Shown in pieces: positions 43,177 to 51,146 of a DNA stretch of 60,755 nt (positions are counted from its first letter, which is position 1; every line of letters starts with the position of its first letter). The stretch covers positions 1 to 60,755 of the forward strand of contig QQUF01000052.1 in NCBI GenBank assembly GCA_008501735.1, in the 5' to 3' direction. Both the position numbers and the translations under genes were made by a program. The notes below the pieces were generated by a model. The model searched no databases. It was not told the origin of the DNA and was given only the letters and a program-made list of their open reading frames with translations. Origin of the DNA: Calditrichota bacterium (GTDB lineage Bacteria > CLD3).

Positions 43177-46100
43177 ATGAAAAATTTAAGAATAAATATT
43201 TTAGCTTCAATTTTGATTTTTACATCAAGTTTAGTTTTTGGAGATGAGCAAAGTACAATTCCTGCTCCACCTATTCCGAACAAGAAAATTGAAATTGTTC
43301 AATCCAATAAAAAAAATAATCAAATTAATTCAACAGTACCAAGAGTTTTGTTGATATCAACAGATTCAGTTTCTGATATGGTTGGAACTGAATCAGCATT
43401 AGTTTCGACAGGACTTTTTACAACGAGTGATATTGATATGCTCGACGATCCAAGCCTTTCAGCCTTCCAAAATGCACTCCAAAATGTTGATGTTGTCTTT
43501 CTTTGGCATAATTCACCTCTTAATAGTATTTCTACAATTAGTACAGAATTAAAAAATTTTGTCGATAATGGCGGTGGTGTTGTAATTGGAACTTTTGGTC
43601 TTTCTTCAACTTGGCAAGTAACAGGACCAATTATGGGAGCAAATTATTGCCCTTTTATTCCTACAGCTCCGCAGAGTGTTTCAGGACAGATGTCTCTTAC
43701 AAGTACAGCTTATCCAAATCACCCTGTTTTTAATGGAGTAACAACAAATCCAACTTATTGGAATAATACTAACTTTTCTAACCCAATTTTAAATACTGGC
43801 GGTATTTTATTGGCAACTGATACCTCCAATAATAATTTCCTTGCTGTAAATCAAGCAGGAAATTGTGCTGGAATTGTTCTTTTTCCAAGAGAGTTAGATA
43901 GCGGTAATGCTGCTAGTAAACTTCTTGTTGCAAATTTACTTTATTTTGTTGCCCAGTTAGATTCTCCTGACCTTTCACCTATTTCGACTAATTTACCAAG
44001 TTCTGTAAATGCTGGAAATTTGATTTCTCCTGAAGTTACAATTGCGAATCTTGATACTGTTTCTGATGCTCAAGCAACAACTGTAACCCTTGAAGTTACT
44101 TTAGACGGTAATTTTATTTCTACAGAAACTCTCAACATTTCTGCTTTAAATGCTGACTCAACTGAAAGTGTTACTTTCTCAGATTTAAACTTTTATAAAA
44201 GTGGTGATTACAAATTTAGATTTTATACAGAACTTTTTGACGATGGAAATAATTCAAACGACACATTAGATGTGTTCTTAACAGTCAACGGCGACATCGG
44301 AATAAATGAATTTTTGCCTCACGCGATTTCGTCGGTAAACCAAAATTTTGCTCAGTTTATCGAAATCTATAACAGCACTGACCAATCAATAAGTTTGACT
44401 TCTTGGAAAATTGAGAACTCTTTTGGGTCTTCTGTCCCATTTCTTGGAATTCCAATAATTCCTGCGAATGATTTTTTTGTAATCGTTCCAATTTTGGACC
44501 CATTACAAAATGGTGGAACTCCTTTTGATTATGTTTTAACTCAAACATTTGTTTTGAACAACTTTTCGGATTACATCGTTTTGAAAGACAACTTTGGCAA
44601 TGTTGTAGATTCTGTTTTTTATGGTGTTGGTTGGAACACTAATGCTGGAGAATCATTTGAACGCAAGAATCTAAAATTTGCTTCAAATGATCCAAATTCG
44701 TGGTGTAAAGGTTCTACAATTTATGGCTCTGAGAACAATAAGGGAACTCCTAATGCTGCTTCAAGTTGTTTTACACTTTTACCAGACGGTTACGTTTCTG
44801 ATTTCGAAATTGATTTCAGTAGCCAATTTTTAACATCTACAAATTCTATCCAAGCGACGATTTTCTCAACCGGTAACGGAAATTTACAAATCAATTCTTT
44901 AAGTTTTGTTGGCAGTAATTTTTCAACTGATTTGGTTTCTCAAACAATTCCTGTTGGAGATTCTGTAAACTTTACAATTTCTTTTACTCCAAACCTTGAA
45001 GGACAAATTACTGATACACTAACGATTTCAACTGATGATTGGAATACTCCGAATTACAAAATTGCTCTGTCGGGAACTGGAATTGACAACATTCCTCCTG
45101 CTGACATTTCGGATTTTGGAATTGTGAGCCTAAACGGAATTGTTACTACACTTGGTTGGACAAGTGTTGGTGACGATTCAACATCAGGAACTGCAACAAG
45201 TTACGAAATACGCTATTCGCAAAGTGAAATTGACACTTCAAATTTCGCTTCTGCAACTTTAGTAGGTTCAATTCCAATTCCACTGATTTCAGGAACTAAC
45301 CAAACATTTTCAGTCAACGCTTTAGCTTCTGGAAGCCAGTATTATTTTGGGATAATTGTAACTGATAACAACGGAAATGCAAGTAATTTGGTAACGGCTT
45401 CAAATTTTGACAAACCAATAATTACTTCAATCAATGACGTTGCAAACGATAATGGTGGAATGTTGGAAATTCATTTTGATGCAAGTATTAACGACTTTAC
45501 TCAGAATACAGGTTTCAATGTAGATTCTTACAGCGTTTTTAGAAAAGTCGAAACTGGTTTTTCACCTCAGGGGAAAACTGTAACAAACCAAATAAATGAA
45601 ACTTTTCCATCAGGAACTTGGGAACAAGTCGCTACAACAAATGCTTTTGGTTTTATGAATTACACAATTCTTGCTCCAACTTTAGCAGATTCAAATTCTA
45701 CAGGTTCACACGATTTCACTTACTTTGTCGTAGCAAGAGCTTTTGGAATGCCTTGGATTAATTCAATTTCAAATGTTGTAACTGCTCATTCAACAGACGA
45801 CATTGCTCCACAAGCTCCAACAATTCAGAATTTCACGGATAACGGTAACGGAACAATTACTGCCAATTGGAACTCTGTTAATGCAACAGATTTGGAGTTT
45901 TACACGATTTATGCGAAGCTAAATGACGGAAGTTTAAGTTTTGTGTCTCAAGTTTCTTCTTCAAGTAGTTCTTACACTTTCCAAAGTCTGTCAAATGCAA
46001 TTGATTATGGAATTGGGAGTAAGGATTTGAACGGAAACGAAACGAGACCGTTTTTGGAAATTGAAGACTTAAATATTTTAGTTAGTGGAAATTTGGTGAG

Positions 46101-46266
46101 TTTGAATTGGTCAGTGATTAGTGATGCAATTTCTTACAATGTTTACTCGTCGGATTCAGCTGATTTACAAAATCCAAATTTAATTGGAAATACAACAAGC
46201 AATTCTCTTGCATTCAGCATTCCAAACGCGAATTCAAAATATTATTTTGTTAGAGTTGTGTGGTAA
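43177..46266 (+). CDS. Secreted lamin-tail-like multidomain protein with FN3-type C-terminus (paralogue B)
   Basis: A 1029-residue exported protein. The start is put at ATG 43177, where the signal peptide MKNLRINILASILIFTSSLVFG begins. The N-terminal domain (about 45-260, PRVLLISTDSVSDM to GIVLFPREL) resembles the ThuA/GATase-like flavodoxin fold (VVFLWHNSPL, FVDNGGGVVIGTFG), unlike paralogue A. From the CARDB-like domain onward (lamin-tail-like DIGINEFLPHA, choice-of-anchor D, FN3-like repeats) the two proteins align throughout, except that the Ig-like insert of A is missing. It ends in FN3 (NSKYYFVRVVW) without a sorting domain. A GTAGGGAAC palindrome follows. Confidence 0.75.
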   Translation: MKNLRINILASILIFTSSLVFGDEQSTIPAPPIPNKKIEIVQSNKKNNQINSTVPRVLLISTDSVSDMVGTESALVSTGLFTTSDIDMLDDPSLSAFQNALQNVDVVFLWHNSPLNSISTISTELKNFVDNGGGVVIGTFGLSSTWQVTGPIMGANYCPFIPTAPQSVSGQMSLTSTAYPNHPVFNGVTTNPTYWNNTNFSNPILNTGGILLATDTSNNNFLAVNQAGNCAGIVLFPRELDSGNAASKLLVANLLYFVAQLDSPDLSPISTNLPSSVNAGNLISPEVTIANLDTVSDAQATTVTLEVTLDGNFISTETLNISALNADSTESVTFSDLNFYKSGDYKFRFYTELFDDGNNSNDTLDVFLTVNGDIGINEFLPHAISSVNQNFAQFIEIYNSTDQSISLTSWKIENSFGSSVPFLGIPIIPANDFFVIVPILDPLQNGGTPFDYVLTQTFVLNNFSDYIVLKDNFGNVVDSVFYGVGWNTNAGESFERKNLKFASNDPNSWCKGSTIYGSENNKGTPNAASSCFTLLPDGYVSDFEIDFSSQFLTSTNSIQATIFSTGNGNLQINSLSFVGSNFSTDLVSQTIPVGDSVNFTISFTPNLEGQITDTLTISTDDWNTPNYKIALSGTGIDNIPPADISDFGIVSLNGIVTTLGWTSVGDDSTSGTATSYEIRYSQSEIDTSNFASATLVGSIPIPLISGTNQTFSVNALASGSQYYFGIIVTDNNGNASNLVTASNFDKPIITSINDVANDNGGMLEIHFDASINDFTQNTGFNVDSYSVFRKVETGFSPQGKTVTNQINETFPSGTWEQVATTNAFGFMNYTILAPTLADSNSTGSHDFTYFVVARAFGMPWINSISNVVTAHSTDDIAPQAPTIQNFTDNGNGTITANWNSVNATDLEFYTIYAKLNDGSLSFVSQVSSSSSSYTFQSLSNAIDYGIGSKDLNGNETRPFLEIEDLNILVSGNLVSLNWSVISDAISYNVYSSDSADLQNPNLIGNTTSNSLAFSIPNANSKYYFVRVVW

Positions 46267-46270
46267 AATT

Positions 46271-46302
46271 TAGTAGGGAACAAAAATTTTTGTTCCCTAC
46301 TA
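46271..46302. repeat. Palindromic intergenic repeat, copy 3 (GTAGGGAAC family)
   Basis: Perfect 32-base palindrome with arm TAGTAGGGAACAAAAA, 4 bases after the paralogue B stop and 13 bases before the stop of the convergent phosphotransferase gene. A good bidirectional terminator. Confidence 0.9.
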
Positions 46303-46315
46303 AAAATTCTAAATC

Positions 46316-47782
46316 TTATTCGTTCAATTTTTCTTCAAAGACACTTGCTACTGTTTTCAGAACTTTAATTCTTGCGTAGAGTTTTGAATTTCCTTCAACG
46401 ATTGTCCAAGGAGCGTATTTTGTGTTTGTTCTGAAAAGCATTTCATCAACAGCTTTTTTGTAATCCACAAATCTTTCACGATTTCGCCAATCCTCGTCAG
46501 TAATTTTCCACTGCTTATAAGGATTTTCTTGTCTTGCTTTAAAACGTGCAAGTTGTTCTTCTTGTGAAATGTGAATCCAAAATTTTATGACGATTGTGCC
46601 AAAATTCGCTAAGTTTTTTTCAAATCCGTTAATTTCGTTGTAAGCCCTTTTCCACTCATTCGTGGTGCAAAACCCTTCGACTCTTTCCACCAAAACTCTG
46701 CCGTACCAAGTTCTGTCAAAAATCGCAATGTGTCCTGCTTTTGGGATTTTGCTCCAGAATCTCCACAAATAATGATGTTTCTTTTCGATGTCATTTGGAG
46801 CCGCAATCGGAATTACTTCGTAACCTCTTGGGTCCATCGAATTTACTAATCTTTTTATATTTCCACCTTTACCTGCTGCGTCCCAACCTTCGTAAAGAAT
46901 TACAGCAGAACGTCTTTTTCGGTAAAGGTCGTGTTCTAATCCTCGAATCTTTTTTTGATAAAACTTAAGTTCTTTTTCGTATTCTTCACGTTCCAAAGCA
47001 ACATCAAGATCAACTTTATCCAACATTGAAAATGGAACTTTCATCAATCTTATTGGTTGAGGTTTAATTTGGAAAGATTCGATACTTTGTTCAATCGTTT
47101 CAATGATAGTTTTGAAAACTTTTAGAGTTGCGAATCTTTTGTCGTGTCCTTCAATGATGTGCCAAGGCGATAAATCTGTGCTTGTTTTATCAAGCATTTC
47201 TTCGTAGCTCTTTTTGTACTGATTGTAAAGTTTATGCTTTTTCCATTCATCTTTACCAACTTTCCAAGAAGTGTAAGAATTTGATTCGAGCTTTTTTAGA
47301 CGACGTTTTTGTTCGTCTTTTGTGATGTGAATGAAAAATTTTAAAATGATACTTTTGTCTGTAAGTAACTTCTCTTCAAAAGAAATAATATTTTCAAATG
47401 CTTTTTCAACCATTGAAGTTGAGTATTCTAATTCAACTTTTTCTTCTGTTACGCTTTGGTACCAACTTTTGTTAAAAATTGCAATTCTACCTTGTGCTGC
47501 AATTTTATTCCAAAATCGCCACATAAAAGGTCTGTAATATTCTTCTTCTGTTGGAGGTTTAATAAAATGTGCATTAAAACCTCTTGGGTCTAAGTTTAGC
47601 ATTAAATTATTAATTATTGTTCCTTTTCCTGCCGTATCAAATCCTTCAAAAACAATATTTAATGGGATATTGTTCTTTTGTAATTCCCTTTGAAGTTCAC
47701 CTAATTTGGTTTTGAGCCCAGTCATTTGAGATTTGTAATCTTTTTTTGAAATAACTTGTAGGAATTCAAAATTTTCTAACAT
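46316..47782 (-). CDS. pap: Polyphosphate:AMP phosphotransferase (tandem PPK2 domains)
   Basis: Transfers phosphate from polyphosphate to AMP, giving ADP, as known for class II (two-domain) PPK2 enzymes. The 488-residue protein has two PPK2 folds. The C-terminal one (about 255-485) is intact: Walker A GWDAAGKGG, DPRGYEVIPI, Walker B and lid FDRTWYGRVLVERVEGF. The N-terminal one (about 1-240) keeps Walker A GFDTAGKGT, but its Walker B reads FNKSWYQSVTEEKVE, with Asn for Asp and Lys for Arg, so it is probably a non-catalytic half. The gene lies near ppk1/ppx but is separated from them by a plus-strand gene. Confidence 0.9.
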   Translation of the reverse strand: MLENFEFLQVISKKDYKSQMTGLKTKLGELQRELQKNNIPLNIVFEGFDTAGKGTIINNLMLNLDPRGFNAHFIKPPTEEEYYRPFMWRFWNKIAAQGRIAIFNKSWYQSVTEEKVELEYSTSMVEKAFENIISFEEKLLTDKSIILKFFIHITKDEQKRRLKKLESNSYTSWKVGKDEWKKHKLYNQYKKSYEEMLDKTSTDLSPWHIIEGHDKRFATLKVFKTIIETIEQSIESFQIKPQPIRLMKVPFSMLDKVDLDVALEREEYEKELKFYQKKIRGLEHDLYRKRRSAVILYEGWDAAGKGGNIKRLVNSMDPRGYEVIPIAAPNDIEKKHHYLWRFWSKIPKAGHIAIFDRTWYGRVLVERVEGFCTTNEWKRAYNEINGFEKNLANFGTIVIKFWIHISQEEQLARFKARQENPYKQWKITDEDWRNRERFVDYKKAVDEMLFRTNTKYAPWTIVEGNSKLYARIKVLKTVASVFEEKLNE

Positions 47783-48041
47783 TTTATTGCCTAATATTTA
47801 TTGAATGAAAATTCTAATAACCTTTAGTCTTTTAAGAAAAGCCAATTGATATGTAATTTTAACAGATATCTTTTATAAACTCTACAAAAGTTTTAGCCAA
47901 ACACTAAGTTTTATCCATAAGGTTTATTACGAAATTTTAAACTGAAAACAAAAAGATGAAAACTTTCTAACTCATTTAAAATGCAAGTGTTAAATTAGGC
48001 TCTTATTTTAAAACTAAACCAAACAAACGGAGAAGGTTTAA

Positions 48042-49172
48042 ATGCAAACCCCAAAATTACTTTTAGCTACTGCATTAAGTTTTGCAATCTTCGCAGGCTG
48101 TGCTGAACAAAAATCTGACACAATTAAGATTGGTGAATACGCTTCACTTACAGGAGCAACCGCAAGTTTCGGACAAAATGCTCATAACGGAACTCTTCTC
48201 GCAATCGAAGAAATCAACGCCGCAGGTGGAATTCTTGGAAAACAAATTGAGCTCATCACCGAAGATGATCAAAGTAAACCAGAAGAAGGTGCAATTGTCG
48301 TCAACAAATTAATCCATAGAGACGGAGTTGTTGCCGTTCTTGGAGAAGTTGCAAGTTCGATTAGTTTGGCTGGAGCTCCAATTTGCCAAGAAAATAAAAT
48401 TCCAATGATTACTCCAGCATCAACAAATCCAAAAGTAACTCAAGTTGGCGATTACATTTTTAGAGTTTGCTTCATTGACCCGTTTCAAGGAAAAGTGTTA
48501 TCAAAATTCGCAAATGAAAACTTGAAAGTTTCAAAAGTTGCTTTGCTTACTGACATTAAAAATGATTACAGTGTTGGACTTGCAAAATATTTTAAAGAAA
48601 GTTTTACTGCAAACGGCGGTGAAGTTGTTGCTGAACAAATTTACTCAGCTTCAGACAAAGATTTCAAAGCTCAACTTACTGCTTTAAAATCTGTTGAATT
48701 AGAAGCGATTTGTATTCCTGGTTACTACACAGAAGTTGGTTTAATTGCAAGACAAGCAAGAGAGCTTGGAATTGATGTTCCACTCTTTGGTGGTGATGGT
48801 TGGAGTTCTGCAAGACTTACAGAAATTGGTGGCGAAGCATTGAATAACTGTTACTTTGTTGAGCATTTCTCACAAAAAGACCCAAATCCAATTGTTCAAG
48901 ACTTTGTTACAAAATATCAAGCCAAATACAATGCATTACCAGATGGAATGGGAGCTTTAGGTTATGACTCTGCAAAAATCCTTGCAAACGCTATCAAAAA
49001 TGCTGGTGAAGTTAATTCCGAAAAAATCAAAAATGCTTTGGCAAAAACTAACGGTTACAAAGGTGTTACTGGAACAATTAACATAAACCCTGAAAGAAAT
49101 GCCACAAAATCTGCTGTAATTTTGCAAATCAAAGACAACGAATTTGAATATTTTGCGACTGTAAACCCTTAG
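48042..49172 (+). CDS. Branched-chain amino-acid-type ABC transporter substrate-binding lipoprotein (LivK-like)
   Basis: A 376-residue lipoprotein with lipobox FAGC (Cys20) followed by a type I periplasmic binding fold: IKIGEYASLTGATASFGQNA, GTLLAIEEINAAGGILGKQI and AVLGEVASSISLAGAPICQE. These are typical of Leu/Ile/Val or related amide-binding proteins. No livH, livM, livG or livF genes are adjacent, so it must work with a transporter encoded elsewhere or as a sensor. GGAG at 48029-48032 supports the start. The 259-base divergent gap upstream shows no gene. Confidence 0.88.
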   Translation: MQTPKLLLATALSFAIFAGCAEQKSDTIKIGEYASLTGATASFGQNAHNGTLLAIEEINAAGGILGKQIELITEDDQSKPEEGAIVVNKLIHRDGVVAVLGEVASSISLAGAPICQENKIPMITPASTNPKVTQVGDYIFRVCFIDPFQGKVLSKFANENLKVSKVALLTDIKNDYSVGLAKYFKESFTANGGEVVAEQIYSASDKDFKAQLTALKSVELEAICIPGYYTEVGLIARQARELGIDVPLFGGDGWSSARLTEIGGEALNNCYFVEHFSQKDPNPIVQDFVTKYQAKYNALPDGMGALGYDSAKILANAIKNAGEVNSEKIKNALAKTNGYKGVTGTININPERNATKSAVILQIKDNEFEYFATVNP

Positions 49173-49195
49173 GGTTCAACAAAGCACTAAATTGT

Positions 49196-49224
49196 AGTAG
49201 GGAACAAAATGTTTGTTCCCTACT
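49196..49224. repeat. Palindromic intergenic repeat, copy 4 (GTAGGGAAC family)
   Basis: Inverted repeat with arms AGTAGGGAACAAA and TTTGTTCCCTACT (shift of 3 central bases), between the convergent LivK-like and Nudix genes. The TAG stop of the Nudix gene (49220-49222) lies in the right arm, the same arrangement as at 12120. Confidence 0.88.
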
Positions 49225-49645
49225 CTTTCCCTTGAATGTAATCTTGAAAGTCTATTAAAATATCTCTTAACTCTTGATCGTAAACGTTGTCAATTGCATC
49301 ATTAATCTCAAAAAGTTCTCTTCTCCTAAAATCCATTTCGTCCCACTCTTCTAAAACAGTTTCTATTTCTAAAGGAAAAAATTCTACAGAATAATCATTT
49401 CCAAATTTTGAGTAATTGTAAGTCCCTACAACTTGATTTTCGATTTTTCCTTTAACTCCTGCTTCTTCAAATGCTTCTTTAGATGCAGACTCCATTGATG
49501 TCAAATCCAGTTCAATCTTCCCTTTTGGTAAAATCCAAACTCCTCTTAATTTTGAAGTAACCAACATAATTTGTAGTTGATTGTTTTTGTCAAATTGATA
49601 AGGAATTACACCACTTTGAGGGATTACCTCGTCTTCACTAAACAT
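49220..49645 (-). CDS. Nudix hydrolase of the polyphosphate operon
   Basis: A 141-residue Nudix protein; the box runs from PKGKIELDLT to KEAFEEAGVKG. The metal-binding EExG core is intact, but the canonical Glu seven residues into the box is Leu and the Arg of REUxEE is Lys. The N-terminal SGVIPYQF and the WILPKGKIE pattern resemble Nudix enzymes acting on diadenosine polyphosphates or inositol pyrophosphates. Its ATG overlaps the ppx stop (TAATG), so it is the last gene of the ppk1-ppx unit. This placement suggests a role in nucleotide-polyphosphate or phosphate-ester clearing; mycobacterial MutT1 joins a Nudix and a SixA-like domain in one chain, and both occur in this operon. Confidence 0.82.
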   Translation of the reverse strand: MFSEDEVIPQSGVIPYQFDKNNQLQIMLVTSKLRGVWILPKGKIELDLTSMESASKEAFEEAGVKGKIENQVVGTYNYSKFGNDYSVEFFPLEIETVLEEWDEMDFRRRELFEINDAIDNVYDQELRDILIDFQDYIQGKE

Positions 49646-51117
49646 TAAACACCAAAAATTAATTTAAATTTTATCCCAATCACATCCCAGTATTTCACTT
49701 CATTATTTAAGTCTTTGAGTGTCAAAGGTCTTTCAATAATCCAGTCTTGAGGTACTTGTAAAGTAAAATTACCTTTTTCCCAAGTAATTTTCGTTTCAGG
49801 GAGTTCAAGAGGAATTCTGCCTCGATTAAATATGTAAGAAAGCCTAAAAAGAATCACAATTCCCCAATCATTAAATTCGTCAAAAGGAATCTCTGGAGCT
49901 TTTATACTTTTACGATGGTTCAAAATCATAAAATTTAAGAGAATTTGTTGTTTTTTAGTAAAGCCTGGCATTTCTGCATACGAAACAATGTAAGAACTGT
50001 GTTTATGGTAAGCCTTGTGCGAAATCGAAAAACCGATTTCGTGCAAAGAAGCAGTCCATTTGATGAGTTTCTTTACATTTATTGGGTTTAAAGTAATACT
50101 CTTCTCAATTTGAGGAAGATTTTTGATTGCGAAATCTGTAACCCGTTTAGATTGTTCTTTATCAACTCCATAATAAGACATCATTTGCAAAACTGTTTCT
50201 TCGTGCCTGTCTTTCGACTCGTCAATTGAAGCAAATTCAAAAAGCAATCCTTCACGCATTCCATATTCTGAAACTTGCATCAAAGAAATATTAAAATAAG
50301 TAAAAATAGATGTAAGAACTCCAACTCCTCCGATAAAAGTCAAAGCCCTATCAGACTTAATTCCAGGTAATTTTAAGTCGCTAATACTTTTTTCTTTTGT
50401 CAACATTTCAATGATAAGCTCAAGACCATTCTTTGTAATGCCGTGCTTTGCTACACCCAAATTATTAAGTACTGTGTCAATTGCTCTAATACTTCCCGAA
50501 GAGCCAATTGCAATATCCCAAGGAACGTCAGGTTTAAACCCGAGAACATTCAATCGGTAATGAACTTCACGAGCTATTTCAATAAAACCAAAATATGTTA
50601 TTTTTCCATCAGGGAAAAATTGTTTGGTTGCACTTACACAACCCAACTCCAAACTTTGTAAAATAATTGGAAGTGAACCTTCACCAACAATTACTTCGGT
50701 TGAACCTCCTCCAATGTCAACTACAAGTTTTCTTTGAGAAGGAAAGTGGAAAGCGTGTGAAACTGCTGAATATATTAATCTTGCTTCATCTATTCCACTA
50801 ATGATTTCAATAGGAAACCCTAAAATTGACTCTGCTTTTGAAATAAATTCACTTGCATTTTGTGCTTTACGAAGTGTACTTGTTCCAATAATCTTTACAT
50901 TTTGTTCAGGAAAATTTACTAACCTTTCACCAAATTTTTGAAGTGCTTCAAATGCCTTCTCTTGAGTTTCTTGAGAGATAACTCTTTCCTCATTCAATCC
51001 ATTTGCAAGCATCACTGTTTCTTTAACTTTGTCAACGTAATGGAGTTTTTTATCTGCTTTTGCAATCACTAACTGAAAGCTGTTTGACCCTAAATCAACT
51101 ACTGCAATATCTTTCAT
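49645..51117 (-). CDS. ppx: Exopolyphosphatase (Ppx/GppA family)
   Basis: Releases phosphate from polyphosphate ends, and in GppA-type enzymes also pppGpp. The 490-residue protein has the ASKHA-fold N-terminal half: phosphate-1 loop AVVDLGSNSFQLVIA, TSTLRKAQN, catalytic-Glu region ISGIDEARLIY and phosphate-2 loop VVDIGGGSTEVIVGEG. The C-terminal half (about 310-490) is an HD-like helical domain with SLHEIGFSISHKAYHKHS, as in long E. coli-type Ppx. It lies 29 bases after ppk1 and overlaps the Nudix gene by one base. Confidence 0.93.
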   Translation of the reverse strand: MKDIAVVDLGSNSFQLVIAKADKKLHYVDKVKETVMLANGLNEERVISQETQEKAFEALQKFGERLVNFPEQNVKIIGTSTLRKAQNASEFISKAESILGFPIEIISGIDEARLIYSAVSHAFHFPSQRKLVVDIGGGSTEVIVGEGSLPIILQSLELGCVSATKQFFPDGKITYFGFIEIAREVHYRLNVLGFKPDVPWDIAIGSSGSIRAIDTVLNNLGVAKHGITKNGLELIIEMLTKEKSISDLKLPGIKSDRALTFIGGVGVLTSIFTYFNISLMQVSEYGMREGLLFEFASIDESKDRHEETVLQMMSYYGVDKEQSKRVTDFAIKNLPQIEKSITLNPINVKKLIKWTASLHEIGFSISHKAYHKHSSYIVSYAEMPGFTKKQQILLNFMILNHRKSIKAPEIPFDEFNDWGIVILFRLSYIFNRGRIPLELPETKITWEKGNFTLQVPQDWIIERPLTLKDLNNEVKYWDVIGIKFKLIFGV

Positions 51118-51146
51118 ATAATTTTATACCACATAAAATTTTAATT

